Origin: Rubrivivax sp.
GTDB lineage: Bacteria > Pseudomonadota > Gammaproteobacteria > Burkholderiales > Burkholderiaceae_C
Length of the DNA: 64,000 nt
Direction of reading: 5' to 3'
Assembly: GCA_030681795.1 (NCBI GenBank)
Contig: JAUXRG010000048.1
Coordinates: forward strand, 62,001-126,000
Shown: piece by piece, positions 18,478 through 31,341 of the stretch
Numbering within the stretch: the first letter of the stretch is position 1
Layout of the letters: each line of letters starts with the position of its first letter
The notes under the pieces: model-generated
What the model was told of the DNA's origin: nothing
Database searches by the model: none
The model's input: only the letters and a program-made list of their open reading frames with translations
Made by a program: the position numbers and the translations under genes

Positions 18478-19560
18478 TCAGGCGCAGTGGCGCGAGGGGG
18501 TGATTGCGGCCAGCAGGTCGCGCAGGTCGTCCGGCGGGCCGAAGGCGCCCGAGCGGGAATAGCAGGTGAGGCCGTCCCACAACCCACCGACCAGACGGGC
18601 ACGGCCCCAGCCGGCGCGCGGACTGGGGCCGGCCTGCAGGCTGCGCACGCCGGCGGCCCGGCACAGGGCGAGCAGGGTGTCGCCGCCGACCACCGCCAGC
18701 GTGGCCGGACGGGGCCGGGCGGTGACGATGCTGTGCATGGCTTGCATCATGCGCGCCTGCGCCTCGGCGGCAGAGACAGGGCGCGCCTCGGCCAGATCGA
18801 TCAGTTCGGTGCATGCCCCGAGCGCAGGCAATTGCCGCAACTGCTCGCGCAGCACCGGATGGCGGCTGGCGGTGAGTACCAGGGTCAAGCCTTGCGCCGG
18901 AGCGAGCGTGGCGGCGCCTAGGGGCACCATGGCTGCGGCCTGCCGCCCCAGCGCCCAGGCCAGACCGGCGCTGCCACACCACAGCCACCGCTGCGCCTGT
19001 GGATCGGTTGTCAGGGTCGCGAGCTGGTCCAGATCGTGGTCGCTCAGGATGTCTGGGATCACGACGTGGCCCGCATGGTGCAGGCTATCCAGCCCACGGG
19101 CTGGAACCTGCGCACTCAGGCCGACGTCGGCAAAGGCCTGCAGCAACGTGGCGCTGTGATCGTGCGTGCGCGGGCCGTGGGGTTGGTGCGGTGGCGCCAC
19201 CCAGTGTTGTCCCCGTGCCGTGAAACGCCCCTGCGCCGGGAATGCCGGCGCGAATACCGCACCGACAAAGCGCTCGCTGCGCATGAGCCAGGCGATTTCG
19301 GCAAAGGTGTTGCCGCGCAGCAGGCTGTCGACTTTCTTGAAGGCGCTGTGGCTGGCGGCGAGCCAGTCCAGGCTGGGCGCCAGCAGGGACGGCAGGCTGG
19401 CGGGCGGCGCATCGCGCGAACCCGTGGCAACGACCTGCACCGCCTGCACAGAGCGGCCGGGTTCATCCAGAAACACGGGCACATCGACGGCACCGGCCCA
19501 TGCCGCAGCGCTGTCGAGCGCCCCCGTCAGATCGTCGGCCAGGATGTGCCAAGGCTTCAT
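18478..19560 (-). CDS. D-threonate/D-erythronate 4-kinase-like (DUF1537 family)
   Basis: Four-carbon acid sugar kinase of 360 aa, shorter than the 427-aa OtnK of module A. It has ADDLTGALD at residues 8-16, KKVDSLLRGN after about residue 70, and the C-terminal nucleotide motif VVGGDTLLALCRAAGV. Paired with PdxA2 it should phosphorylate D-threonate (DtnK) or D-erythronate (DenK); the sequence does not decide which. The ATG at 19560 starts the conserved domain directly. It is the first gene of its unit, about 120 bp below its predicted promoter. Confidence 0.87.
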   Translation of the reverse strand: MKPWHILADDLTGALDSAAAWAGAVDVPVFLDEPGRSVQAVQVVATGSRDAPPASLPSLLAPSLDWLAASHSAFKKVDSLLRGNTFAEIAWLMRSERFVGAVFAPAFPAQGRFTARGQHWVAPPHQPHGPRTHDHSATLLQAFADVGLSAQVPARGLDSLHHAGHVVIPDILSDHDLDQLATLTTDPQAQRWLWCGSAGLAWALGRQAAAMVPLGAATLAPAQGLTLVLTASRHPVLREQLRQLPALGACTELIDLAEARPVSAAEAQARMMQAMHSIVTARPRPATLAVVGGDTLLALCRAAGVRSLQAGPSPRAGWGRARLVGGLWDGLTCYSRSGAFGPPDDLRDLLAAITPSRHCA

Positions 19561-19676
19561 GTCGGTGCGCAGCCGCCAGTGGGCCTTGAGGGTGCGGTTG
19601 GATGAATGGGAACGCCGGACCTCGGCAGGCTGGGAGCCTATGAAGTGGGCATTGGGGCGGGCCAGAACTGGACAAG

Positions 19677-19717
19677 TGGTAAGACCAATTGATAATTTCA
19701 CGGAATCGCGTCGGCAA
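19677..19717 (-). promoter_or_regulatory. Operator-promoter of the kinase-pdxA2-SDR unit
   Basis: TGGTAAGACCA (19677-19687) is a perfect TGGTNNNACCA palindrome of FadR-subfamily type. On the minus strand a -35 TTGCCG (19717-19712), a 17-bp spacer and a -10 TATCAA (19694-19689) precede it, putting the operator over the likely transcription start. The flanks GGACAAG and CCAATT-ATAAT are shared with the site at 16469, as is the outer stretch ATCCGG. It is therefore probably bound by the regulator encoded at 16420-15704. Confidence 0.65.
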
Positions 19718-20286
19718 CATCCGGCAAAACCCCTGTCAATGAAAAGTGGCAGATTTCCAGTGCGATCAACCACCAGATTGAAGCGCTTGTTGCGTGTGGT
19801 GCGGCCCGGCCGGCGGGAAGATCGAAGGCAGCGGGAGGGCGTTTGCCCGCCAAGGCGTCGAGCCAGCCGGCCGTTGGTGGCATCGCCGTCGCACATCGCG
19901 CCTCGAACATGGCCGAGCCCCTGTGCGGCAGCGCCGCAACTTCGGGGTGCGTACGTCATGGCGGGTCCAGTGGCAGCGGTTCGGTTGCAGACAGCACGGT
20001 CCCTGGCGCTCGGCGGTGGATCTGCTCGGTCTTGCATCAGCGGTTGATCTTCAGGGCCAACGCATTGTCGTACCTGACTTGCGACCATGTTCAGCAACCC
20101 GAATGTCCCACTCTGTCTGGCATTGGACAGAGAGGCACTGCGTGGGGCGCAGCACCCGACCGGGCCATCGCGCAACAAGACATGCAGCGCGCCCTGCCGG
20201 CCTCTCGCGGCGGAGCGGGCTCCGATGGCGGCCTGCCCTGGCCGGCCATTCCTCCTTGTCGTTGCGGAGCGGTGCGCGGTGCTCCC
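19718..20286. other. Gene-free spacer between module B and surE
   Basis: I see no convincing gene in this stretch of about 570 bp. Short open frames exist on both strands, but none has a ribosome site, a recognisable domain or the codon pattern of its neighbours. Its base composition is less GC-rich than the flanking genes between about 19690 and 20130. It marks the border between the accessory catabolic region and the conserved surE-rpoS block. No inverted repeats or transposase remnants were recognised. Confidence 0.6.
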
Positions 20287-20298
20287 TACAATGCGTCG

Positions 20299-21069
20299 AT
20301 GCGCATCCTCATCTCCAATGACGACGGCTACCTCGCGCCGGGGCTGTCGGCCTTGGTCCGGGCTTGCGAGGGATTGGGCGAGATCGACGTCATCGCACCG
20401 GAGCAGAACGCCAGCGGCACCTCCAATGCGCTCACGCTGACCCGGCCGCTGAACCTCTTCGAGGCGCGCGGGGAGCATGTGAAGGGCTTTCGCGTCGTCA
20501 ATGGCACGCCCTCGGACTGCGTGCACGTGGCGCTGACGGGTTTGCTGGGGCACAGGCCGGACCTGGTGCTCTCGGGCATCAACAACGGCGCCAATATGGG
20601 CGACGACACGGTGTATTCCGGCACCGTCGCCGCGGCGATGGAAGGCTACCTGTTCGGCGTGCCCGCGATCGCGTTTTCGCAAGCCGAGAAGGGCTGGGCC
20701 CATCTCGAGTCCGCAGCGGCCACGGCGCGGGCCGTCATCGAGCAGGTGCTGGCGCAGGTCAGGCCGGGCGCTGAGCCGTGGCTCCTGAACGTCAACATCC
20801 CCAACCGCGCCGATGCCCGCGCACTGCCGCGCGTGGTCACGCGGCTGGGACGGCGCCATGCCAGCGAGCCCGTCATCCGCCAGACCAGCCCGCGCGGCGA
20901 GCCGATCTACTGGATCGGCCCGGCGGGCGACGCGCGCGAGTGCGGCGAAGGCACCGACTTCCACGCCGTGGCCAGCGGCTGTGTCTCGATCACGCCCCTG
21001 CAGGTGGACCTCACCGACCACGCATCGCGGGGCACCTGGGCGGCACGGTTCGCGGGCGGCGGCGCATGA
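20299..21069 (+). CDS. surE: 5'/3'-nucleotidase SurE
   Basis: Metal-dependent survival-protein nucleotidase of 256 aa, the usual length. The start ISNDDGY holds the two metal-binding Asp residues, [11 protein letters not shown] and [13 protein letters not shown] complete the active site, and [12 protein letters not shown] follows. A -10-like TACAAT (20287-20292) ends 6 bp before the ATG and no Shine-Dalgarno is visible, so the message may be leaderless. It heads the conserved surE-pcm-nlpD-rpoS block and overlaps pcm by 4 bp. Confidence 0.96.
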   Translation: MRILISNDDGYLAPGLSALVRACEGLGEIDVIAPEQNASGTSNALTLTRPLNLFEARGEHVKGFRVVNGTPSDCVHVALTGLLGHRPDLVLSGINNGANMGDDTVYSGTVAAAMEGYLFGVPAIAFSQAEKGWAHLESAAATARAVIEQVLAQVRPGAEPWLLNVNIPNRADARALPRVVTRLGRRHASEPVIRQTSPRGEPIYWIGPAGDARECGEGTDFHAVASGCVSITPLQVDLTDHASRGTWAARFAGGGA

Positions 21070-21887
21070 CGCAAGGTCCGACGCGTCCGGCGCGCTTTCC
21101 GGTCGCGCTGGACCGCGTCCACGGCCACGAGCGGCCGGCCTGCACCGACCTCTTGCGACCGCAGGGCCCGCTGCAGCACGCCGCCCAGGATGCCGCCCGG
21201 CGCAGCACGCCCAGCGGCCTGGGCCTGGACTCCGCGGCCGTGCGCGAGCGCATGGTGCGCAGGCTGCGTGCCGAAGGCGTCCACTGCGAACCCGTGCTGC
21301 AGGCCTTCGCCCGCGTCGAGCGCCACCGCTTCGTCGACAGCGCGCTGGCCAACCAGGCCTACGAGGACACCAGCCTGCCGATCGGCTCGTCGCAAACCAT
21401 CTCCAAACCCTCGGTGGTGGCGCGCATGCTTTCGCTGCTCATGGAGAGTGCCCTGGCGCGCGAGCGTGGCCACCTCGGGCGGGTGCTCGAAATCGGCACC
21501 GGCTGCGGCTACCAGGCCGCATTGCTGTGCTGGCTGGCGCGCACGGTGATTTCCATCGAACGCCTCAAGGTCCTGCACGACAAGGCGCGTGAGAACCTGG
21601 CCGATCGCCAGGGCGGCCAGGGCGATCTGCGCCTGGTCTACGGCGACGGTTGCCTGGGGCACGCGCCGCGTGCCCCGTACGACCACATCATTGCCGCCGC
21701 GGGCGGTGACCAGGTGCCGCCCGCCTGGCTGGACCAGCTGGCCGTGGGGGGGCGCCTGGTGGCGCCCTTGCATGACGCCGCGCGTGGCGGGCAGGTGCTG
21801 TTGGTGGTCGACCGGCAGCCCGAGGGGCTGATCCGTCAGTGGCACGACGCGGTGCACTTCGTCCCTCTAAAATCCGGTTCGGCATGA
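21066..21887 (+). CDS. pcm: Protein-L-isoaspartate O-methyltransferase
   Basis: Repairs isoaspartyl residues using S-adenosylmethionine. The protein is 273 aa: a conserved methyltransferase domain of about 205 aa with [14 protein letters not shown], the SAM motif [15 protein letters not shown] and [11 protein letters not shown], preceded by a Pro/Arg-rich extension of about 60 residues absent from E. coli Pcm. The ATG overlaps the surE stop and its TGA overlaps the nlpD ATG. A later start would remove the extension, but no strong internal ribosome site was seen. Confidence 0.94.
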   Translation: MTQGPTRPARFPVALDRVHGHERPACTDLLRPQGPLQHAAQDAARRSTPSGLGLDSAAVRERMVRRLRAEGVHCEPVLQAFARVERHRFVDSALANQAYEDTSLPIGSSQTISKPSVVARMLSLLMESALARERGHLGRVLEIGTGCGYQAALLCWLARTVISIERLKVLHDKARENLADRQGGQGDLRLVYGDGCLGHAPRAPYDHIIAAAGGDQVPPAWLDQLAVGGRLVAPLHDAARGGQVLLVVDRQPEGLIRQWHDAVHFVPLKSGSA

Positions 21888-22801
21888 GCTCCTCACACCC
21901 TTCCAAGATGACCCGCCCTGGCACGACGTGGCTTGCCGCCACGGCGCTGCTGGCGCTGCTGGCCGGTTGCGCTTCACCGACCCACCGTGCACCGGTGGAA
22001 GAGCGCAAGCCCGCGGCCACGCGGCCTGCGCCCGCCGCAACGGGCGCGGCCGGCACGGTGCCGGGCGCGGCCCCGACCGAGGCCGCCAAGCCGCCGACCC
22101 CAGGCGCCGAAAACGCGGGCAAGCCGGGCTACTACACCGTCAGGCCGGGCGACACGCTGATCCGCGTGGCCCTGGAGAACGGCCAGAACTGGCGCGACGT
22201 GGCACGCTGGAACGCCATCGACAACCCCAACCTCATCGAAGTCGGCCAGGTGCTGCGGGTTCAGCCGCCCGGCGCCGACGCCAGTGGTGCGACGGTGCGG
22301 CCCGTGGCGTCCGCCGGCCGGGTCGAGGCCAGGCCGCTGGACGGCAAGCCAGCGGCCACGGCGCCTGCCGCGGCCTCGGCCGCCTCAGCGGCCGCCGCGG
22401 CGCCGGCTCCCGCGGTCGCACGCGACCCGGAAGAAGACCTGAACTGGGCCTGGCCCGCCGCGGGGCCCGTGGCCACCCCTTTCGACGACAACAAGAGCAA
22501 GGGCCTGGCGATCACCGGCAAGGCCGGCGACCCGGTGCTGGCCGCCGCCGATGGGCGCGTGGTCTACGCCGGTGCCGGCCTGCGCGGGTACGGCAATCTC
22601 GTCATCGTCAAGCACAACGCCACCTACCTGACGGCGTACGCCCACAACCAGTCGCTGCTCGTCAAGGAAGACCAGGCCGTGCGCCGTGGCCAGAAGATCG
22701 CGGAGATGGGTTCCAGCGATGCCGACCGGGTGCAACTGCACTTCGAGATCCGCCGCCAGGGCAAGCCGATCGACCCGGCGCGCCTGCTCCCCGCGCGTTA
22801 G
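21884..22801 (+). CDS. nlpD: NlpD-like lipoprotein (LysM + LytM/M23)
   Basis: Outer-membrane lipoprotein of 305 aa that, by family, activates septal amidases. The lipobox LLAGC puts the acylated Cys at 29. A LysM domain (YYTVRPGDTLIRVA) follows a Pro/Ala linker, then an Ala-rich linker and a C-terminal LytM domain. Catalytic zinc ligands are incomplete: the first His/Asp pair is replaced in GLAITGKAGD, while AYAHN and LHFEIRR remain, so it is probably an activator, not a peptidase. ATG 21884 overlaps pcm; ATG 21908 is possible. TAAAAT (21868-21873) may give it a separate promoter. Confidence 0.93.
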   Translation: MSSSHPSKMTRPGTTWLAATALLALLAGCASPTHRAPVEERKPAATRPAPAATGAAGTVPGAAPTEAAKPPTPGAENAGKPGYYTVRPGDTLIRVALENGQNWRDVARWNAIDNPNLIEVGQVLRVQPPGADASGATVRPVASAGRVEARPLDGKPAATAPAAASAASAAAAAPAPAVARDPEEDLNWAWPAAGPVATPFDDNKSKGLAITGKAGDPVLAAADGRVVYAGAGLRGYGNLVIVKHNATYLTAYAHNQSLLVKEDQAVRRGQKIAEMGSSDADRVQLHFEIRRQGKPIDPARLLPAR

Positions 22802-22825
22802 CCCGCAGGGCGATGGAGCGCGGCC

Positions 22826-23848
22826 TTGGTCAAGCGCAGCGCCCCGCAAGACCGCTATGCCCCTGAGGCGTTGGCGCGGCCTGCGCTCCAGGCGCTGAAG
22901 CCGCAGGCGCCGGGCGAGCCGCCAGCGGGGCCCGACGCGGCGCCCGCAGACGAGGGCGCAGATCTGGGCGACGAGGCGCTGCTGAGGGACGCGGGCGAGG
23001 CTGAACACGGCAACACGCTGCAGAGCTACCTGCGCGATATCGCCCGCGCGCCGCTGCTGACCCCGGAGCAGGAATTCGACGCCGCCGAGCGGGCCCGTGC
23101 CGGCGACTTTGCGGCCCGGCAATTGCTGATCGAGCGCAACTTGCGCCTGGTGGTGAGCATCGCCAAGCACTACGTGGGTCGCGGACTGCCGATGACGGAC
23201 TTGATCGAGGAAGGCAACCTGGGCCTGATGCATGCCATCACCAAGTTCGAGCCCGAGCGCGGTTTCCGCTTCTCCACCTACGCGTCGTGGTGGATCCGCC
23301 AGGGGGTCGAGCGCGCGCTGATGCACCAGACCCGGCTCATTCGCCTGCCGGTGCATGTCGTGCGCGATCTCAACCAGGTGCTCAAGACCAAGCGCGCACT
23401 GGAGCGTCGCGCGGTCGACGAGCACGCCGTCACCGCCGAAGAGGTGGCCCTCGAGCTGGGGCGCCCGGCGCACGAGGTGACCGACCTGCTGCACCTGGCG
23501 GAGGTTCCGGCGTCGCTGGACGTGCCGCTGGGCCGCCCGGCGGTCGATGGCGGTGGCACCTTGATGGAGCAGATGGTCGACGAGCAGAGCGCGGACCCCC
23601 TGGGCCGACAGCTGTGCATGGAATCCGGGCGCTTGCTGGAGTCCGGCCTGGACGGCCTGAGCCCGCGCGAGCGCGAGGTGCTGTGCAGCCGCTACGGCCT
23701 GCAGGGCCTGGAGCCCTGCACGCTGGATGAGTTGGCCCTGCGGCTGGATCTGACGCGCGAGCGCGTGCGCCAGATCCAGCTCGAGGCGCTGCGCAAGCTC
23801 AAGCGCCATCTGGCTCGCCGAGGCGTTTCGCACGACTCGCTGTTTTGA
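22826..23848 (+). CDS. rpoS: RNA polymerase sigma factor RpoS
   Basis: Stationary-phase sigma factor of 340 aa. Region 1.2 ([19 protein letters not shown]), region 2 ([31 protein letters not shown]), region 3 and region 4 ([27 protein letters not shown]) are all intact. The TTG start at 22826 is chosen because GGAG lies 7 bp upstream and no in-frame ATG precedes the conserved region at a suitable distance. Its place after nlpD matches the widespread arrangement in which rpoS is also transcribed from within nlpD. Confidence 0.94.
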   Translation: MVKRSAPQDRYAPEALARPALQALKPQAPGEPPAGPDAAPADEGADLGDEALLRDAGEAEHGNTLQSYLRDIARAPLLTPEQEFDAAERARAGDFAARQLLIERNLRLVVSIAKHYVGRGLPMTDLIEEGNLGLMHAITKFEPERGFRFSTYASWWIRQGVERALMHQTRLIRLPVHVVRDLNQVLKTKRALERRAVDEHAVTAEEVALELGRPAHEVTDLLHLAEVPASLDVPLGRPAVDGGGTLMEQMVDEQSADPLGRQLCMESGRLLESGLDGLSPREREVLCSRYGLQGLEPCTLDELALRLDLTRERVRQIQLEALRKLKRHLARRGVSHDSLF

Positions 23849-23883
23849 GCGCGGGCGAAGGCGGGCCCGGATAATCCCGGGCC

Positions 23884-25233
23884 ATGACAAGCGGATTTGA
23901 TTGGCTCGAGGTCGAGTCGCTGGACCTCGAGGCGCAGGGCGTGGCCCACCGCGCCGATGGCAAGGTGGTCTTCATCGAAGGCGCGCTGCCCGGTGAGCGG
24001 GTGCAGGTGCAGGTCTCGCGCAAGAAGAACCAGTGGGAGCAGGGCCAGGTCACGGCCATCGCCCGCGAAAGCTCGCAGCGCGTGCGACCGGTCTGCCCGC
24101 ACTTCGGCCTGCATGCCGGCGCCTGCGGTGGCTGCAAGATGCAGCACTTGCATCCCGCGGCCCAGGTGGCGGTGAAGCAGCGCGTGCTCGAAGACAACCT
24201 GTGGCACCTGGCCAAGGTCAGGCCCGAGCGCGTGCTGCGGCCGATCGAGGGCCCGGCCTGGGGTTACCGCGACCGCGCCCGCCTGTCGGTGCGCTTTGTC
24301 GCCAAGAAGGGCACGGTGCTGATCGGCTTTCACGAGCGCAAGTCCAGCTATATCGCCGACATGCAGGTGTGCCCGGTGCTGCCACCAAAGGTCAGCGGCA
24401 TGCTGATGCCGTTGCGTGCGTTGATCGGCACCATGGACCAGCGCGACCATCTGCCGCAGATCGAGCTTGCGGCGGGCGAGGGTGTCACGGCGCTGGTGCT
24501 GCGCCACCTCGAGCCGGTGTCCCTGGCCGACGCGCAGCGGCTGCGCGATTTCGCTGCCGCCCACGATGTGCAGTGGTGGTTGCAGCCCAAGGGCCCGGAG
24601 ACCGTTCACCGGCTGGACGAGGGGGGCCCGGTGCTGGCCTACCGGCTGCCCGAGTTCGGCATCACCATGCCCTTCAAGCCCACCGATTTCACACAGGTCA
24701 ACCCGCACATCAACCGCGTGCTGGTGGTGCGCGCGCTGCAGCTGCTCGCCCCGCAGCCCGCAGAGCGCGTGATCGACTGGTTCTGCGGCCTGGGCAACTT
24801 CACCCTGCCGCTGGCCACGCGATCGGGCACGGTGCTGGGCATCGAGGGCAGCGAGGCACTGGTGGCCCGGGCGCGCGAGAACGCCCGCGCCAACGGGCTG
24901 GCTGAAAAGGCCAGCTTCGAGGCGCGCAACCTGTTCGAGATCGGCCCCGATGACTTGCGCGCCCTGGGCAACGCCGAGCGTTGGCTGGTGGACCCGCCGC
25001 GCGAGGGCGCCTTCGCGCTGGCCAAGGCGGTGGCCGATCTCCACGGCACGCCGGGGTGGGAGCCACCGCAGCGCATCGTCTATGTCAGCTGCAACCCGTC
25101 CACGCTGGCGCGCGACGCCGGCTTGCTGGTGCACCAGGCGGGCTACCGATGCTCGTTGGCCGGCGTGGTGAACATGTTCCCGCATACGGCGCATGTCGAG
25201 TCGATGGCCGTCTTCGACCGCGCCACCCAATGA
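23884..25233 (+). CDS. rlmD: 23S rRNA (uracil-1939-C5)-methyltransferase RlmD
   Basis: SAM-dependent RNA methyltransferase of 449 aa. The N-terminal TRAM domain (residues ~8-60) is followed by a [4Fe-4S] cysteine cluster ([15 protein letters not shown] plus the later Cys in MQVCPV). The catalytic fold shows [14 protein letters not shown] and the nucleophile motif [10 protein letters not shown] near the C-terminus. GATAAT (23870-23875) ends 8 bp before the ATG and no Shine-Dalgarno is evident. It converges with the Bax inhibitor-like gene, with a GC hairpin between them. Confidence 0.95.
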   Translation: MTSGFDWLEVESLDLEAQGVAHRADGKVVFIEGALPGERVQVQVSRKKNQWEQGQVTAIARESSQRVRPVCPHFGLHAGACGGCKMQHLHPAAQVAVKQRVLEDNLWHLAKVRPERVLRPIEGPAWGYRDRARLSVRFVAKKGTVLIGFHERKSSYIADMQVCPVLPPKVSGMLMPLRALIGTMDQRDHLPQIELAAGEGVTALVLRHLEPVSLADAQRLRDFAAAHDVQWWLQPKGPETVHRLDEGGPVLAYRLPEFGITMPFKPTDFTQVNPHINRVLVVRALQLLAPQPAERVIDWFCGLGNFTLPLATRSGTVLGIEGSEALVARARENARANGLAEKASFEARNLFEIGPDDLRALGNAERWLVDPPREGAFALAKAVADLHGTPGWEPPQRIVYVSCNPSTLARDAGLLVHQAGYRCSLAGVVNMFPHTAHVESMAVFDRATQ

Positions 25234-25235
25234 AA

Positions 25236-25255
25236 CGGGGCCCCGCAGGGCCCCG
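25236..25255. terminator. Hairpin between convergent rlmD and Bax inhibitor-like gene
   Basis: A perfect 8-bp stem CGGGGCCC / GGGCCCCG with loop CGCA lies 3 bp past the rlmD stop. On the minus strand the stem is followed by TTTCATT, a weak U-tract; on the plus strand there is none. It probably serves as a shared terminator-like barrier, more convincing for the minus-strand gene, whose stop is 46 bp away. Confidence 0.55.
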
Positions 25256-25300
25256 GTCATCGTCCAGCGAATCCGGCGAAGCCGCTTGCGGGGTGGGCGT

Positions 25301-25996
25301 TCAGTCGCGTTCGCCGCCGAAGATGCCCAGCAGCATCAGCAGGTTGGCGAACACGTTGTACAGGCTCAGGTAGACGCCCAGCGTCGCGGTGATGTAGTTG
25401 GTCTCCGTGCCGTCCTGCACGCGCTTGAGGTCATACAGGATGAAGGCCGAGAAGATGCCGATGGCCAGCACCGACAGCGTGATCATCAGCGCGCTGCTCT
25501 GGATGAAGATATTGGCAATGCCTGCCACGAGCAGCATGATGACGCCGATGAACATGAACTTGCCCATCGCGCTGAGGTCGCGCTTGATGACGCTGGTCAA
25601 CGAGGCCATGCCGAAGAAGATGGCACCGGTGCCGCCGAAGGCCGTCATGATCAGGCTGCTGCCGTTCTTCAGGCCCAGCACCGTGCCCAGCAGTTGCGAC
25701 AGCATCAGGCCCATGAAGAAGGTGAAGCCCAGCAGGATGGGCACGCCGGCCGCCGAGTCCTTGAATTTCTGGATGGCGAACATGAAGCCGAAGGCGCCGC
25801 CCAGGAAAACGATCGCCCCGATGCCGGGCGACAGAGTGCGTGTCAGCCCCGTCTGCACGCCGATCCAGGCACCCAGCACGGTGGGCACCATCGACAGCGC
25901 GAGCAGCCAGTAGGTGTTGCGCAGCACGCGGTTGCGCTGCTCGGACAGCGCGCCGCCTCGGGCGAGGCCAGAAAGATCTTGCACGCTTTGGGTCAT
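25301..25996 (-). CDS. Bax inhibitor-1/YccA family membrane protein
   Basis: Integral membrane protein of 231 aa with seven hydrophobic segments. The segments GFMFAIQKFKDS, GFTFFMGLMLSQLLG and the C-terminal FSAFILYDLKRVQDG with VYLSLYNVFANLLMLLGI fit the BI-1/YbhL/YccA family. E. coli YccA modulates FtsH proteolysis; here ftsH lies about 8 kb away, so any functional link is speculative. The ATG at 25996 has a GGAGG Shine-Dalgarno 5 bp upstream. Confidence 0.93.
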   Translation of the reverse strand: MTQSVQDLSGLARGGALSEQRNRVLRNTYWLLALSMVPTVLGAWIGVQTGLTRTLSPGIGAIVFLGGAFGFMFAIQKFKDSAAGVPILLGFTFFMGLMLSQLLGTVLGLKNGSSLIMTAFGGTGAIFFGMASLTSVIKRDLSAMGKFMFIGVIMLLVAGIANIFIQSSALMITLSVLAIGIFSAFILYDLKRVQDGTETNYITATLGVYLSLYNVFANLLMLLGIFGGERD

Positions 25997-26136
25997 GAAA
26001 CCTCCAGGGTTGGGTGAGACACGCCTTGGACAGCGCGGATGCATTCTAGGTTCCCTGGTCAATACCTTGCACGGCAAGAGATACATGCGCGTCGGGTGTG
26101 TATGGGAGGCGGCTGCGCTGCGCTATCGTTGTCGTC

Positions 26137-26544
26137 ATGAAAACCAAATCCACCCTCACCCTGGACGACGCGCGTGCCATTGCCGCTGCCGCCGAAGCCG
26201 AAGCCCTCAAGAACGCTTGGGCGGTGTCGATTGCCGTTGTCGACGACGGCGGCCACCTGCTGTGGCTGCAGCGTCTGGACGGTGCGGCCCCCATTTCCGC
26301 CCAGATCGCCCCGGCCAAGGCCCGCACGGCCGCACTAGGCCGGCGCGAGAGCAAGGTCTACGAGGACATGATCAACCAGGGACGCACGTCGTTCCTGAGT
26401 GCGCCGGCGCTCGAAGGCATGCTCGAAGGGGGCGTGCCCATCATGGTCCAGGGGCAATGCGTCGGCGCCGTGGGCGTAAGCGGCGTCAAGTCCAGCGAAG
26501 ACGCACAAATGGCGCGCGCCGGGATCGCCGCCCTGGGCGTTTGA
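26137..26544 (+). CDS. GlcG/HbpS-like (DUF336) protein
   Basis: Small protein of 135 aa matching the GlcG/HbpS fold: LTLDDARAIAAAAEAEA at the start, VSIAVVDDGGHLLWLQRLDG, SAQIAPAKARTAA and the C-terminal VGAVGVSG. Family members bind haem or cobalamin or assist glycolate and diol enzymes; the exact role is usually unknown. No signal peptide is seen, so it should be cytoplasmic. The ATG at 26137 begins the conserved domain. It stands alone between a divergent membrane-protein gene and carA. Confidence 0.87.
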   Translation: MKTKSTLTLDDARAIAAAAEAEALKNAWAVSIAVVDDGGHLLWLQRLDGAAPISAQIAPAKARTAALGRRESKVYEDMINQGRTSFLSAPALEGMLEGGVPIMVQGQCVGAVGVSGVKSSEDAQMARAGIAALGV

Positions 26545-26736
26545 GTGGGGCGCCCGCGCCCGCGCTCGCGCCGCGCCAGCGGCAGGCTTGAGTCAGCACG
26601 CGCAAGCTAGAATCCACCGGTTTACCCGCAAACAGCGCAAGCCTAGCGAAACTCCGTCTTGGTTTCCCCTCGGACCCTTGGCGAACCACCCGGTCGCCGC
26701 TGGTGCCGGGCTTGCGCGAAACCCGGAGCCATTGCC

Positions 26737-27888
26737 TTGCTGCCCGTTCTGCCCCCCGCACTCCTCGCCCTCGCAGACGGCACGACTTTCGTCGGCACCT
26801 CGATCGGTGCCGCCGGTCGCACCGTGGGCGAAGTGGTGTTCAACACCGCGCTCACCGGCTACCAGGAAATCCTGACCGACCCGAGCTACTGCCGGCAGAT
26901 CGTCACCCTGACGTACCCGCACATCGGCAACACCGGCGTCAACCCCGAGGACGTCGAGGCTTCGAAGGTCCATGCCGCCGGACTGATCGTCAAGGATGTC
27001 TCGCTGCGCGTGTCCAACTTCCGCGCCACCCTGACCTTGGCGCAGTATCTCGAGCGCGAAGGCACGGTCGCCATCGCCGATATCGACACGCGGCGCCTGA
27101 CCCGCGTGCTGCGCACCACGGGCGCCCAGAGCGGCTGCATCGTCACCTTTCCCGCCGGCCATTCGGTGACGGTCGAAGATTTGCGCTCGGCCACGGGCCA
27201 GGCGCAGGCTGCACCTTCGATGGCTGGCCTGGACCTGGCCCGGGAGGTGTCGACCCGCGAGCCCTATGAATGGACCGAGACCGAGTGGCAACTCGGCCAC
27301 GGCTATGGGACCTTGCGCGATGCCAAGCACCATGTCGTGGCCTACGACTTCGGTGTCAAGCGCAACATCCTGCGCATGCTGGCCAGCCGTGGCTGCCGTG
27401 TCACGGTGGTGCCGGCGCAGACGCCGGCGGCCGAAGTGCTACGGCTCAAGCCCGACGGCATCTTCCTCAGCAACGGCCCGGGCGACCCCCAGCCTTGCGA
27501 CTACGCCATCGCCGCCGCACGCGAGCTGATGGCCACCGGCACGCCCACCTTCGGCATCTGCCTGGGCCACCAGATCATGGCCCTGGCCTCGGGCGCTAAG
27601 ACCTTCAAGATGAAGTTCGGCCACCACGGCGCGAACCACCCGGTGAAGGACCTCGAGAGCGGCCGCGTCAGCATCACCAGCCAGAACCACGGTTTCGCGG
27701 TGGATGCCGCCACGCTGCCTGACCAGCTGCGCGCCACGCATGTCTCGCTGTTCGACGGCACCTTGCAGGGCCTGGTGCGCACCGATCGGCCCGCCTTCAG
27801 CTTCCAGGGTCACCCCGAGGCGAGCCCCGGGCCGCACGACATCGCTGACCTGTTCGACCGCTTCGTCTCCCTGATGGAGCAACGCTAA
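26737..27888 (+). CDS. carA: Carbamoyl-phosphate synthase small subunit
   Basis: Glutamine amidotransferase subunit of 383 aa that supplies ammonia to CarB for arginine and pyrimidine synthesis. The N-terminal domain has [10 protein letters not shown] and [16 protein letters not shown]; the class I amidotransferase domain has the nucleophile Cys275 in [12 protein letters not shown] and the His in GHPEASPG. No ATG fits; the TTG at 26737 has GGAG 8 bp upstream and matches the usual N-terminus. A -10-like TAGAAT lies at 26608. It abuts carB directly. Confidence 0.95.
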   Translation: MLPVLPPALLALADGTTFVGTSIGAAGRTVGEVVFNTALTGYQEILTDPSYCRQIVTLTYPHIGNTGVNPEDVEASKVHAAGLIVKDVSLRVSNFRATLTLAQYLEREGTVAIADIDTRRLTRVLRTTGAQSGCIVTFPAGHSVTVEDLRSATGQAQAAPSMAGLDLAREVSTREPYEWTETEWQLGHGYGTLRDAKHHVVAYDFGVKRNILRMLASRGCRVTVVPAQTPAAEVLRLKPDGIFLSNGPGDPQPCDYAIAAARELMATGTPTFGICLGHQIMALASGAKTFKMKFGHHGANHPVKDLESGRVSITSQNHGFAVDAATLPDQLRATHVSLFDGTLQGLVRTDRPAFSFQGHPEASPGPHDIADLFDRFVSLMEQR

Positions 27889-31173
<3,285 letters not shown>

Positions 31174-31259
31174 CCGGCACCGGGTGGTCTGCCCCGCTAC
31201 GTCGCGGGCGCGAGTTGGTTGTGCAGCCATCCTGTCGTGCAGCAATCCGAAGTCGGGGC

Positions 31260-31323
31260 TAAAATCCGGTCCACCCTCCGCCGCACGATGCCCCACCGGG
31301 CTTCTGCGGCGGATTCACTTTTT
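31260..31323 (+). promoter_or_regulatory. greA leader: -10 box and hairpin with T-rich tail
   Basis: A -10-like TAAAAT (31260-31265) lies 76 bp before the greA ATG. The leader contains a perfect 8-bp stem, TCCGCCGC (31277-31284) with GCGGCGGA (31306-31313), a 21-nt loop, and five T's at 31319-31323. It resembles a weak intrinsic terminator inside the untranslated leader. A leader transcript ending at this place is known in E. coli greA; equivalence here is inference. Confidence 0.5.
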
Positions 31324-31341
31324 CCGACTGCGAAACCCGCC

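Noticed and set aside
19698-19910. Short minus-strand open frame of 70 codons in the gene-free spacer
   Set aside because: No ribosome site, no recognisable domain, overlaps the promoter of the kinase unit.
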